Origin: Brachypodium distachyon
Lineage: Eukaryota > Streptophyta > Magnoliopsida > Poales > Poaceae
NCBI RefSeq assembly: GCF_000005505.3
Contig: NC_016131.3
Location: 50,391,355 to 50,455,354 of the forward strand
DNA: 64,000 nt
Direction of reading: 5' to 3'
Part shown: one piece after another, positions 1 through 15,000 of the stretch
How the letters are laid out: every line of letters starts with the position of its first letter
How positions within the stretch are numbered: the stretch's first letter is position 1
The notes under the pieces: model-generated
Told to the model about the DNA's origin: nothing
Databases searched by the model: none
The model's input: only the letters and a program-made list of their open reading frames with translations
Made by a program: the position numbers and the translations under genes

Positions 1-41
1 CAAAACATTGACCAGACGGCCGGAGAGCAGACTCGCTTTTT

Positions 42-3000
42 TCATGACTCCTGATTCGCCTTGTTCCCCGCCAGGATGAGGGAGATCTCCAGACCACGGC
101 TGAAGGCCTGGTTGAACAGGATGCGCGACTGGAAGGTGGATACGAAGGGGAACCACGAGAAGAACACGATGGGCGCGAAGATGACTGCGCCCATTCCAGC
201 ATCGTACATCCGGGCGATCTCACGGACAGAGTCCCAAAGCCCAACAGTTTTCACCACACGTCTCCACGTGATGGCCAGCTGCCATGAGAAGCAACAGGTT
301 AGGAGGCATGCGGCAAAACGTGCAAGGCAGAAAGTACAGGCAATGTACAAAGACAGAAGGAGGATGGCTTTTGTACTTACACATAATACACACCATCCAG
401 TTGCTAAAAATGCTAGTGCACTTGCAAATAGATCAGCAATTGTAAAGGCTGTAAATCCAATAAGGCACGCAATTCCTGCAATAATGCCAATTGCGAGGAG
501 GCCCTGTAGGAGCCGAACAAAAGCCGGCAAGGCAGTTGTCTTCTTTGGAGTTGCGGTGAAAAGCTGAAGCACAACAGAAGTTGCTTAGGCAAATTGGTTC
601 TTATAACATGGAATCATGAAATAGATGAAAACATTAACACTTCATGTAACAAACCTTAAATAGGAGGACCATAACAAGCAGCACAATCCATGAGAAGCCA
701 TACATCTGACCAGGAACAAAAAGCATTAGATACATCAGAAGTTAGAACGGATAACTCGTTAAAGAACATCAGGGACTTGTGTTGTTGCTTAATTTGAGCA
801 TGTAAATAAATGTATAATATCAAACTTGCAAACTTGTTTATTTCACTTGCACATCAAAGAAAATTAGAACTCATCAGAAAACAAAACTATAAGGCATAAA
901 ATGAGAGCTCCCACACTAATGCTAAATCATTCAACCAACGTAAACAGAAGAATGGATAAGTGGCCGTCGGGAAGAGATGTTTTGAATTTTGTTTAAGAAA
1001 TGTTTTGGTGTGAATTAACAGTAATCGAAAGCTCATCACTTACTGCTAGCGATGTGTTATGTGCTACTAGTTTAAGCTTGTACACGATGCCATACTGGAA
1101 CATAAGAAATCTCAAGCTCAGGATAGTCTCTAGGACGCGTCCCCTAAACGTCTTGATATGAGCCTGTATAAACACATAATATAAGTAACAAAAAAAGTGT
1201 ATGAGTGAAAAGAAAAAAAAGTCACAGGTCTTAAACAAATACAGGGTTTCGAACACAGCATTATAGTCACTGACCTGCTCCTCTTCCCACCAAGATTCCC
1301 AGCTTTTTTCTCCCTTTACACCAACTCCACCTTTATAAAATAACCAATTTGTCCAGTCATCAAAGTCCTCAACAGTTCTGATGTTCAAAAATAGAAGTCA
1401 ACAAAGGTAAAACCAAAACACCAGAAATGCAACAGCAATTACATCGATGCAATGTCATCAAGAGAAAATAAGACTGGAATGATAATTGCGCACATATGAT
1501 TTCAGTCTGCACATAAGTTATTATATACTTCCATTTTATCACAGTAGTGATGATTTTCCTTTAGTAAAAATAATTAAACAAGCTCTCAATTTCCCAGTCA
1601 ATAGTTATCTTGCTTGAGTGCCAAATAATCTAAAGGGACGTGAAAGATAGGATTGCTCCAAACATACTTTTGCCACTCGAAACCTGAAGGGTTGAAAATG
1701 TATGGAGCAAAAAGCCATGACACAACCATGAACCAACTGCTGATAGTTAACAGGATAAAGGAAGATGAGCCACCCTTCGTATAGCCATACGCGATGTAGA
1801 TAATGAGGAGGAGAGCAACCTCAAGCCTGCAATAGAAGTATCTATCAGATTGATCACCAAGTAATACTACACGATAACTAGAATTGAAGATTCCATTCGT
1901 TGAGACAGACCTTTGCAATGTCAACTAAAAGGGTGGTAAACCCGATTCCAAGACATTGCAATTGGTTGGCATTTGCTAAAAGAAATCATGAATCGATAAA
2001 TTACTGATGAATATCACGAAATTGTCTTCATTTGCTTCGACACGCAGTAACAGCTAAAAAAGAAATATTTTGAAATTTAGAAGGGATGGGTTGTTTTTTT
2101 TCTAGAATACACCCAAGTAGGTGTATTATATATTGAAGGAGTTACCGCGACACGGTTACATGCCCGTAGGCCACAAACAAGCGACTACTCACTTACAACC
2201 CACTCAGAATCCACTAATACACCTACTTGTAATTGGAGATAAACAAGAGATGAGGATTGAGAAATGACAGCTGGGCTCTGTTAACTTCCAAATGAAAATA
2301 GGGATTTTGATACCTTTTATCTCTACTTAATTTCCAAATATTAATATTTTGACCAGTTCAGTGATTTCTAGTAAATGACCAAAGTTTTGCAGTGTCGATC
2401 GACAAATTACTAATTTTACGGTGTGCTTCAGCAAATGCAGTATAGTGTCCAGGACTCAATTTTGCATTCAAACAGAAAGTCAGTGCTAGGGTTTTGGATA
2501 TCATGTTATATACAATGCAGAAGGGCACCTCGGCGACCCTGCCAACCATCACCCTTAGACAAATCCAATAGGCGGAGGACACGATAATATGGCAGTACTG
2601 CAAAAGCAATATGGCAACACTAAAGTTGTGCTCTATTCGATTTGGTGAAGATGGATTTGTAAGACCATTACTTATGGAGACAAACTTCCTGTAAGAATGA
2701 TTGCTTGAAAGCTGCAACTTACGCTTTGACAAAGTGGCTTCGAGAATAGAGCCTATAATTGTCAGCAAACTTTATGTGACGAACAACAAAACCTCGCCCA
2801 GTAGCACGATACTGCATGCATACAGGATCATGTGTCAGCAGAGTTCCAGACAAGTAATATTTTGTAAAATTTAGAACATTCTATGTACCTTTGCACCTCC
2901 ATGAAGGATTGTTCTCCCAAAATAATGTGTTCTAGTTCCAAGCGAAAAGGTGAAAAATACCGAGCAGAACTGCAGTTGCATTGTAATAAAACTAAAAACA

Positions 3001-6000
3001 GCCTGCACAGGGTTGAAATATAACATGAATACATGATTACGAATAACTCAAGAAGTAGGTTTTAAAAAAAACAAAGAGCATACCTTCATTAGCCCCAATT
3101 CCAAAATGAAACCCATTATCATTGGTACGGCTGTAAAAATACCAATCTGGACCAAAAATTGAGCATTCAGAGCAGCATCAAGGGCCGTGTTCCCCAGAAA
3201 CCTAGCTTGGCGAGATATTGAAAAGTCGAGTCCAGAGAGTGCCTATAAGTTTCAATGGCAATTTACGTTTGTTATAGACAACAGAAGAAACATTCAGAAA
3301 AGAAATTGCATCAACAAGAAGCATAACATACTAGGAATTTGATTACTTACCAGATAAACCCTCCCATATAAGAAGATATACACAGTTAGAACAGTCATCT
3401 ACATGCACACGTAGACAAAGAAATAAGTCAACAACTGATGGTAACTAACAACATGAATATATAATATAAAGTATGATTACAAATAATGAGTGTGACTGAA
3501 ATCATGCATGCAGCAAGCCAAATAATAGTGTAATACGCATGAACTAATTTTCATGACTGCTTATATCATGGGTCCATCCTTTGTTGAACTGAAATATCCA
3601 GTTTATCCCTGCAGTGTAGTTTTCTATAGCATACTCTTAGCTATTAAGGGAATAAGTTTGAGAACCTAGTGGAAAGCAAGACAAGATGTATAAGTAGCGA
3701 TCAATCCTTCAACAAGATCTAGGTTTTTGTGAAGGATTTAACATATCAATCTTAAAGAAGTTGAATTAGAAGTTTGTGCGCATCTTAGACTGGGAATATC
3801 CAACACGGATCTTTCTTTACACCATTCTGGTGTATACACCCGTGTATATAGCCTCAAGCAAATAGGGGTGAGTTAGGATGGTGTGACCAAAGTTTGGCCC
3901 ACACTTACCAGAACCAACTCGTGATATATGATCAACTAATGGCACTATGCATCTGTTAGCCCAAAGTAGGAGGAACTCACAGTAAAATAAAGGATTTGGA
4001 TTCATCTATTCAAAATGAGTTGGTTAAGAATGTATAAAGCTACAACATGATTCAGGCACAACCAAACAACAACAAAATAAAGTAAACTCGAGGATGCAGG
4101 GGTGGAGAGGGAGGGATACCATTGTGCAGACATAGTAACCAACAGTGGTGTAAAAGAAGGTTAGCATCCTAAAGAAGTCAAACAACTGCCCCAGACGGTA
4201 CACATCTCGACTGAGAACTTGCTCGCCGTTGCCTCCAGCAACTTTCCCCTCAAAGAGTGCAATCTGGTTCAAACCCACATCTCGACCTTTCCCAACCTGG
4301 AAAGACGCAAAGCCTTCATCAGATTTTTGGGGATAGAAGCAAAGTATTTACAAATTTTTGGGGTATATAGAAATAATGACATATGCACTAGTTAAGTAAT
4401 GCACACACATCTGCACTTCAAAAACGGATCTCTTGATTCTAGTTTCTAAAGCATGTGAGCTCGCGTGCAGAACAAAACTGATGTGCCAAATATGTCACTT
4501 TCACTTGTTGTGTAAATGCACATACTAACATCTCTGTGAACAAAATTTTCGACACCAACATGTCATATCATGCCTAACAGCCATGAATCTTAGGAATCTG
4601 TTGGGCCACATCATGTACAAACCATAATGGGTATACAGCAGTGTGCACCAAAATGCATATTATCCCTGTAGAAGACTATGTAACACAAGTAAAGAGAAAA
4701 GCTAACCTGGATATATTCATGGTGTGTAATATTACCCTGGCGTAGAGTTGAATTGAATCCTGCAAATTGGTTAAAACTTACAAGTCAAGCTTTAAAGAAC
4801 AAAGTATTTTAGTATCTATCTATGTATGCACATCACTATTGTTCTTAAACTAATGTTTACTTGTTTAATTATCAACATATCACCCATCATCCTATCTACT
4901 GTAACATACAATAACAACAACGGTGACATGTATTGTAAATTTTTTGCATCACTGGTTGGGTTATCTCATGAATCTCGAAGACTGAGAACCTCTTAAGGTA
5001 CTGGGTTTCTGTCTATCGATTCTGCCTGACAGTGTAGCTGTATAGATTACACAGAAGACCAACCAGCATATATATCTTCACTGATATTGATCACCCGGGA
5101 TGCCTTGCTAATGCCGCCTCTGGTTATATGAAATATCCGATCAAAAACATCTGGATGTCCATAGTGCATTCGAACCCTGGATAAGGATAACAGTTCAGTT
5201 AAGTTACAACTTACAACGATTGTTATTACAGTCACAGGTTTATTGGTAGAGAGACAAAGTGTAGTAAGAAAAATGTATAAATATTCCCTACACCGAGTAT
5301 AGTTAACGACATTTACTCACTTGAGGTAAGCAAGAACACGTTGCCCCAAAGTAACAAAACTGGTTTCCTGCTTAGACATAAATGATGCCAGCGAAGACAC
5401 ACTGTAGCAGAATAAAATAGAACAGGTTTATATAGAAAAACATAAGCATGACAATAGTTGGAAAAATATCTGAGATTAGTCAGAGAATAACCTCCCCGTA
5501 AAGACATGTTCACGCACACCAAGAATTGTGGGATCATGTATGCCATGGTTACCACGAAATTCTTCAAGTAAATTCCTCATTTTCATGGCCTCCTCCAAGT
5601 AGTTATCCTATGTGAGAACTTTTATTAATCCAGGCTGCTTTGTGTACAAAGAAGCATATTGAACATATCTACTGTTTAGCATGCTTATAAAAGAAGGGAA
5701 GAATCTAGAGCAACTTCTTATTTGCATTCAGGGGTATATACACACAAGCAAATTGAAAGCGTAGAATATCCATCTGCATGGCAAACTTTACCAAGAATGG
5801 CACAGGAATAACAGAATCAGGCACAGCTTAGCTTTCATACATTCAGAAATATCCTTAAATTGGGGATGAGCAATCTAAAGACAGCAAATATGTTATATGA
5901 GGATGTTTTTACTGAAATCCAGATCATTTTCACAAAATAAAAAAAGATGAAAGAATCTAGACTAGTGATACAATTTTGGAGGAAATGTAATGAGGTATAA

Positions 6001-9000
6001 AGCACTACTGCTAATATTGAACAACAATAGTAATACCTGATTCATATCAATCGTCTGCACAGCATCTCCACGAGTAAAGATTATAGCATGGTTTTGATTT
6101 TCAGGTTTTCCCTCACCAAGCTTGGGGTTCCCAGGTAGTTTAATGGAGTATATTTCCTATATATATATACAATAGTATGGTAAATTAAAGCATAACATGT
6201 CAATGAAAAGAAAAATTGGTAAAATAAATTATGGCTAACAATAAAAAAAAACATCCGTCCTTTGGATAATTAAAGTTTATACTAGCAAGTTAAGGCTACA
6301 ACAGCATGTGTGATCATTGATCAATGCCAGAAACAGGGTTGATTTGGTAGATTGGCAAATGATAAAGGGGCACAGGTAGAAGTGGTAGTGCGGTAGCAAG
6401 AAACAGGGAAGTGATGATAAGAAGAAATTTCGTACTATTTCAATATATGAACATGAGAGAACACTTATTGATGCTTTTTAGGAGCCCATCACCGCAGACA
6501 AGCAATCAATTAAGATAGCTGAATAGATAATTCAATAAACTATTGTGCTTATACTACAGATCTTGACATGAAATCCTTCACTTAAAATAGGTAAAAGATA
6601 AATAAAAAAATCAGAAGTACACTGACCTGATCTTTTCCGTGAACGTCAGCCTTTACTAGCTTGGAATAATACTCTTTTATAGCATGTCCATCGCTCGCCA
6701 CACTATCTTCTTCATGTATGAAAGCAACCCGAAGGGCCTCATTTCTACAAGTTATAACGGAAGGTAATCAGTACTATCCAGTCAATCAATTTAAAAGTTG
6801 CATAGCAGCAATCAAAATCAGAAACATGTTAGGGAGTTTAAAATAATGACGACAGATAGAAGACTGGACCCATCTAACATACAAAAACTTGACTGATCAG
6901 AAACAAGTATCAAAAGAACTAAGGATCGTGTAGTTCATGGAATATCCACTCTTTTTGAAGAAAAACGGAGTTTAATAAATTAAATTAAGGTGGAGTATTT
7001 ATAATGGGGTGAGTTACAAAGCCAGCCATGGTCCTTGTAGATTACAGCCTACTACACAAGAAATAGAAGTCAAAAAACTAACCTTTGCAGTAAGAGAGCA
7101 ATATCAGCAGCCTCTGGAGCCTTTCTCTGCTTTTGTTGCCCATATATTTGGCATGAAACAACGTAAGTAAACTTAAGATCTGCCTGGGCCCGTGCATCAG
7201 GAGATAATTCATATCCTTGAGTGTCAATATATTCAGCTGCAGAATATCCATCTTCAATACCTGGCAGAACAAACAAAAGGATGAAAAAAAACAAGAAATG
7301 TGATGAATTAATTTTCTACAACAGCGAACTATATACACACCTCCAAGATATCTCTTCTCCAAGTAACTCTGCAACATCAGGGCTCTCCTATAGTACATCA
7401 TACCACGCACTGCTCCAGCAAATACGGAGTCAATGGATACATCAAGTATAAGAAAGCAAAAAAATGCAGTTAGGCATAAGAGTGAACATTAAGGATCGTT
7501 TGCATATGGAATATGTATTAGTTACACATATTCTGCTAGAACATGAACATTTACTTGTAGACAACAGAAATAAAATAAGAGATTTACCTGTCCTTGCTAA
7601 AGTTTGGCCACGATATGATACCCAAAACCGCAGCTCTAAGGTATCACTTGAACTCTGCTTAAAATCCTCTTCTGATGATTCTCCACGGCCAATTCGTTCT
7701 AAGAAGTTTGCCCACTCATCTGCAAACCAAACAAAAATCAAGGACATGTACCCATAGAAATTAAGGGAATGTTTATATGAAATGACAATCTGATTGCAAA
7801 AAAAATTGCGAGTTACAAATTAGATGGCTGCTATAGAAATAACGACTAAATCAGTATCTTGGCACAGTGAAAAAAGGCAACATTTATTTCATTTGTGGTG
7901 AACTAACAGAACGGTTTCACTCTGCAACCACTCATGCTGACAGAATTTTTTTATAATTAATTGAAGTTATATTTAGAATGTGTACTGTGAGTGACTTATT
8001 ATGTGCTACACTGCCACTTTAGCAAAATAAATGTTCAGAAAAAAGTGTAACAGAACACTTTCCTCTGCCATGTAATGGCATGCGTCCCAAACTCCTAATA
8101 CACTATAGCCTCGTCTAAAACATTAAAAAAAATGCTAGCAGGGTTTTTTCTTAACCAAATAATAAATGGGTGAGAGGCTATATGATGTCAATACGGCAAC
8201 TACTTGCATGCACTATACCCTTTAGGTGGAATAGGTGAAACCAGGGCCAGGCAGATGTTTAAGCAGTAAATAAAGGTTACAAAGTTTGGCAGCATTGACA
8301 CGAGATGCACTTAACAAGTGAATTTTAAATCAAAACCTAAACCATGGATCGAGAAACAAATAAGACAAATTATGTCGTGAATAGTATATCAATAGTAGAA
8401 TTCACAACAGAATTTTTCTTTTTGTTTCTTGATATGCGGATAAAGTTTGGATTTGAAAACTGTAACATGAGATGCCTATTGTGTCAATGTATGAAATTTC
8501 AGGAGAAAACGAAATCATGACTTTGGATGACCATCTGGATTGCAAAGATTCCACCTAAGTGCACCTCCCTATTTATACATAGTGTCCCTGGTAACACAGC
8601 CTGAAGAACATCTACATAAAGCAAGCTCCGATGAACTAGGGTATCACCAACATGTTGTAATTAGTAAGGAAAATAAGGAAGTAAAAAACACCAGGGGCAG
8701 AATAGTGAACACTCTTTTGACTGGTCCATGAGATGACTCAATTATTTTTTCTATTGCTCAAATACCTAAATAGCACATTTTCCACAATTGGCTTGAACAT
8801 CTTGACCAGTCACAATTAATGGATATTTATATGAACAGGAACTGAGAAGAAAAAGGCAAAATGTATGTGCAAAAAATGCTTTGTACAAAAGCAAAATAAC
8901 CATTCAGTCAAAAATATAACCATTGTGGATTACCATTTGCATGAAGTAGTAGAAATTAAGTATGATAGTTACCAGGAAAGATTTTTTGAAGGTAGAAAAG

Positions 9001-12000
9001 TATAGAAATGCCATCTTCGTTGTCAACACACAGCTCGGACATGCTATAAAGTACGGTCTCACTGTAGTATGGAGTAAAGACACTGTTGCACAAGATAAGA
9101 ATGTGTTAATAGGACCATATCCCTTGAGATAGCATAAAGTCCATAAGCATTTATAGTACCTGAAGGGTATCATCTCAGAGACAGGCTTTGCTTCTGGCAT
9201 GTCCATGAATAAAGAGTTGGTGAAAAATTGCAGTCTTCTCTGAGCTTCTAAATTCTTCGGAATGTTGGCAGCAGAGTCTTTGACAGTCAAAAGTAAGTGT
9301 AAACGCTTAACCTGTTCTTTCTGCAAGCACACACATACCACTCTAGTAAGAATAATAAAGACTAGGCGATAGGAGAATCTCGTACCCTATCAGCCCTTAT
9401 CCATCGTGGGGCTGTCATGCTAAAAATGCACAGAAGCACCACAAAATGGCACAGAAAAATCCAAAAACAATTGTTGTGAACATTGACACAAGATGCGACT
9501 ATGCACAGCAGAATTTGAATTGGTTATTCACAACAGAATTTGTCTTTCTGCTCCTAACATGTTTGGGTCAAATTTGGATTTGGAACTTTCTGAATGCAGG
9601 TACGTTGGTACTACCAAGAACTTTTGCACTAAGCATTTTCAAATAAATTTGCAGGGGAAGTACCATTTCCAGATCCTTTGGCCAGAAAATCTTTGAGAAT
9701 AGACGCCCTTCATTTCTAGCTCTTAACAGTAACTGCCATGTATCAAACTGTTCCCTGCAGCAAGAGGGGCAAATTTATACTTGAAAATAAAGCAGAACTG
9801 TGGAACAGGTATCTTTCACCAAGACAAATAGAACGACGATGTTTCATTGCATACCTTAAGTTTGGTGCAAGAAACTCATGGGTAACAACTTCATAGAGCT
9901 CACGGAGAGCTTTCGTAACACCAGCTGCACGATCAGCAGTCTCGTCGCGTATCTAATACATATCAGATTGTTATTTCAAATGCCTTCATGATAAATTTAT
10001 AGAACATACATGAAATAGGAAACAGTTGAATAATAACACACATTTACCCCTCATCAAAAGAAATTATGCGGATTCATCAAGTAAATCACTTTATTATGTT
10101 CACATGTCTAGACCAATAATCAAGGGTAACAATCTTACCAGAAGTCCTGTCAAACCAGTGAGTCGTGACTGGACTAACTGCAGCTTCTTCAGATTGATAG
10201 TCACCAAAAGTGAACGCTGTGTTATGCTATCATTGAGGTCTCGGAAAAGACGTTCAACCCTGTACATACATCGGTGGTATGCATTACAATTAAGTAAATA
10301 TATAAATTAGGGAAAATATGGCATACTGTTAATGTTAGTATCAGATACTTTATGTTTAAGTAAGAAATCGTACCAACGCTGCCCTTCAGCATCAACTAAA
10401 GAGTTAAGAATCCTTTCTGTGCTATAATAGCATTCCTTGACAGCATAGGCCATGTATTCATCTTTTGATATTCTATGCCATAGCTCATACTGAGAGTCCT
10501 TACAGTCAGATGCATAGTCATTTGCCAACATGATCTACAAATGAAGCAACCAACAGAGTCATGGCAGCTAAATCAGTTGGTTCATGGAATCAAATTATAT
10601 GTTCTTGCAAAAAAAAAAAGGATATAGTAAATTTCAATTAGGATACCTTGCTTGTAAGAAGAAACAACGGCCACTGTACAAGTCTTAAATTTCCACAGTT
10701 ACTCGGCATCATAAGCAGATCCATTTCCCTGCAAGGAAATCCAGTCATGATATTGAAGAAAATGAGTTAATTAGAAGAGATAGATATAAACTGTGTCTCG
10801 TACCTATTACTGATATAGTCCTCTTCACGCAAGCTCTTGATGATCTCATTCCAAAATGGGGAAAATATTGAGGCATACATCTTAGTGATTTCCGAATCCT
10901 AGTTTTGAGGGTGACCAAAGCTTCAGTACATTCAGATATCACAGTTGTCGAAATTTCAAAAGCAAGACTGGAATCAGCTAACCTGATTTTTTTTAAGATA
11001 ACTAAAAAAAGAAACCGTTAAAGCAACAATATGTTCAGGCCATCACCAGAATTAGGATATAACCGGATAGAGAAGTAACAATACAAATACAGGATCTAGC
11101 TTTAAAGCTAATCTAGTAGTCAGTGAAATAACAAGCTACAACAAAGTGCGTGATTAGGTAAACTGAGTTGAATAAACCTTTTTGCAACATACCGGGTCAC
11201 AAAATTAAACATAAACTTTCTACAATGAGAAATTAAATGCAGGTACAGAACCATCTTCCAAAGGAATGAAAAAACTGGCAACTGAGATGTGCAATGTCAA
11301 CTTCCAATCTAACGTTAGTTTACCTGAGCAACTGGCCTGTTAGATATCCTGCAATGTCAAATAAAAGCAGTATGAAAAATAAGGTTAAACTAGATGGCAG
11401 ATCTAAACAGATGTGCAATGGCACTGTTCTTAGCCACAGCCATTCAAATGATACAATTTTAAAGAATAGGACTAGTGACCTTTTGGGGGAAAGAGTTTTT
11501 GCAAAAGCTTCAGGAAAGCTCTCAAAACGTTTATGAAGCATTTCAATTGAACGAATCTGCATTAAATTGGCAAGTGTCAGAGTGATATCCAATCTACAAA
11601 TCACAAGATGTGTATATGTTGTTGATAGTACCTCCCCAAGGCGGCCTCTAGCGCCCATAACACCACCAACGAGAGCAGACAAAAGAGTGTACCAAATGTG
11701 AATATCCATCAGGTATATCTACATATACAGATGAAAGCACAGTAATGTATCATTATTCATTTGCACAGTGTGCTTCTCTTCTCTTCATGAAACTTGAAGG
11801 GCAACAAAGGAAACTTACCGCTACTACTGGTGCCCACAGACTCAGAATGGTCAAAGCATTATTATTTCCTGAAAAAAAAATCATTAGCATGGTAGTTGCA
11901 TTGTTACAGCGTGCTTGGGTAAATAAGAAGAGAACCGTTTTTTACTAACCCTTCGACACAAGATCATGCCAGGAATACTGCAAATTATGTAGTTGCACAA

Positions 12001-15000
12001 TGATCTTTGTTGGTTCAACTAAAGGGTGAATCTGCAAAAGGAAATGACACAATAAACAATAGTAACTCTTGATCACACAGAAAATGTAGAGCAAGCATCA
12101 AAATTCTGAAAAGTACAGTTATAACTAATAACCACCTGGAGAAAATAAGCAAAAGTAAATTTGCATGCGAATATGACCAACCAAAAGATCACGTATCTGC
12201 ATCACACCATGTCAAAACAAGTAGTGAAGGTCAGTTAGATACAAGAGAACTGCTATTATATCCAAAAAAAACATACCAGAGAGCTGCTGGCTAATTACTA
12301 AACATGGCACGCTAGCAACTAAAAAACAAATCCAGGCTATTGTTAGTGACTGCTAAAGTGCTAAGGCCAGGTAGTAATTACACCATCACATGTATTTCTC
12401 AGCTTTTTTTCGATTTGCCAGAAACTGTATCCCTGTATTCGTTCAAAAAAAAAACTGGCCCCCTGTAGCCACTGAAGAAGACCGCAAGTTTTTCTAGGGG
12501 GGGGGGGGGGATATATGATCACAGTTCTACAATTTCCACACAACAACTAGATATTAATATCGCATGATGATTTATCATTTTTCAAGTATGATAACTAAGA
12601 ATGCCTTAAATTACAAATTGTTCAAAAATTCTGAAATTGAAAAGGAAAAAACCTGGCATAGTCACTTATACTCTCATAAAGTCCACGTCCAATATAATAT
12701 CGTTCCTAAGTACAAAAGGAGAAACAAGATGAGCACCTTCACAAAGAAGACATGTTCCCAAATATGTAGAATGAAGACATGCATACCTGGTATATCCACT
12801 TGAAAAATTGGAAAAACTGTGACCGGTCAGAAAAATTAGAGAGCCTGTGACATGCTGGGATCTTGGCCAATAATGCAAAGACAAGCCTAACAGCAGCATA
12901 ACCACCCAGAACAAGAACATAAATCCGGAAATAAGTTGAATCAGAGTTTCGTGCATTTTTCTCATCCAAGACTTTCCTGTTCGATATTAAACATCCAAAT
13001 GAATAGGTAACTTTGTACATTGTGAAAGGGTAAGAACAATAATACAACAGAATACTCACACATAGAGATAGGTTACGAATGTTGAAACTGAAGTTAACCA
13101 AAGGAACCGGATAACTATTCTTGAGATGGCGAAACCTCTAGCTGTCTTATATGCGCCAAACATAAGCAGTATATCCAAGCAGCCTAAAAAGGAATTGAGC
13201 ACCAGAAAAAGAGTATAAAGGCCAGACCATACAAATGTTAGCAGATCCTAGCTCAGGTTGGAAAAGGTATAAATGACAGCGAAGCATGCAAAACCATCAT
13301 AGGAAATAGGGGAAAATATAGATCTCGCCCAGCTAACATAGACAGAAGGTAGGAAAAAAAAAAGGAAGGCTGTAAAAGCAGTATCATTGAAAATATAGAG
13401 ATCGTACACTCGATGAAGTTCAGTATGAAGAAGGCAGGTCCAGCACTAAGTAATACTTTAATAGTACTGATGTCTATCTTGCCACGGTGAAAGGCTATAA
13501 TAGCTAAGCACTGCAACACCATTCAGAGAGAGAAAGAGAGAAATGAATCTTTAGCACTGTAAGTTCTTGACATATCTGTCCATACAAATCACAAATTCAC
13601 AATATTATCAAACCACTTACCTGAAACATTATAATGAGAAAAATCCACAGGCGATGAAAACTACGGTACAAATGAAGAAAAGTTCGATGCTCAACGAAGT
13701 TGGTCTTTCCGGTCTGTAGTTAAGAATTAAATCAGAGTGACGGACAGTGCATCTCAAAGGGGTTAGAAACCAGAATAGGGAGAAAATGGACAATAATGTG
13801 GCTTGAAGGACACTAGAATAGGGAGGAATGGACACTCATGTGGAAGAAGATATATAATATGAGTTATTTTTATTGCTTGATCACCAAATTTACAATGATT
13901 GCAGCCTTTTCCATGGTTGACTCGGTGTGTCCCCTAGACCTTAGTACTCTACACACTATGTCTAACATCCAATAAAAACAAAGCAATGCTCGAATAAAAT
14001 CCTAGTTCGCTGATTTCAACTCAAACTCTTCCGGACAGTTTCCTAATCAAATTGTAGTAACAGGGGTACTGCAATTGCTAGCGAAGAGGCAAACTAATTT
14101 GCTGCCACTACGTGCTATAGTAACACTTGTACTGATATTGCTAGTGGTGGAGCCCATGCCCATGACATACACTGTAAGTAATTGAAAGGCTGGAACCTCA
14201 AACAATAGTACCCGACAAACAAGGCTTGTCATATTGTTTGGCTGTTGGTGCCACATGCATCAACAAAACTATTGATGTCCATAGAAAAATATACGTGAGT
14301 AACTTACACGCTTCCTCTTTGCAGGCTTGCGCAAAAATTTGGAGCTCTCATTAGGTGGCCAACCAAGATCAAAGCATGAGCGCGACCTACAGATATGCAA
14401 CATAATAAAGTAAGAGAGGTGAAGAAATTAAAAGCGTAAAGAGCACAAAGGCAATTGTTTGGAGAATAAACCAGAAGTATTCGTTGAAGTCATCATAATT
14501 CCTCCAAGCAGAATGTGCCGCTTTACCATCATTGTTACTGTTAGCCTCCTGCGGAAGATATAAATGCATAAAACCAAAATACAACAGAAAAGGATTAAAA
14601 AATGATAGTAAGTGAGTTGCTATGTAAATAGCTAATATTGAACCACAAAATATATATTTCACAGATGTGTGTAAAAATAAATCAGAACAAAGAAACAAAA
14701 TGGCTCACAGGAACTATCCAATACCTATTAAGGCATTGAATTAACACTTTCAAGTTTTCCACAAAATCAAGAAAGCTAGCAATGCTAAAGATCTTAAAGC
14801 ACCAAGGAGACTATAAGTCCTCATACTGAATTGAGGAAACATCCATGCCAATCTTAAGGAAGGAAGACATACAAGTGGAGAAACAATACCTATTCAGACC
14901 TTAAAAATGCAGCAAACAAAAAAGTCCAAATTTTATATGAACCTACCGCAGACATGGTTTGATATATCGGAGTAATTATTTTCTCCAGATATGAGGTGGA

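Noticed and set aside
9361..9420. Additional GSL8 exon around 9.4 kb
   Set aside because: The neighbouring exons already join in frame with the expected homologous residues, so no extra exon is needed.
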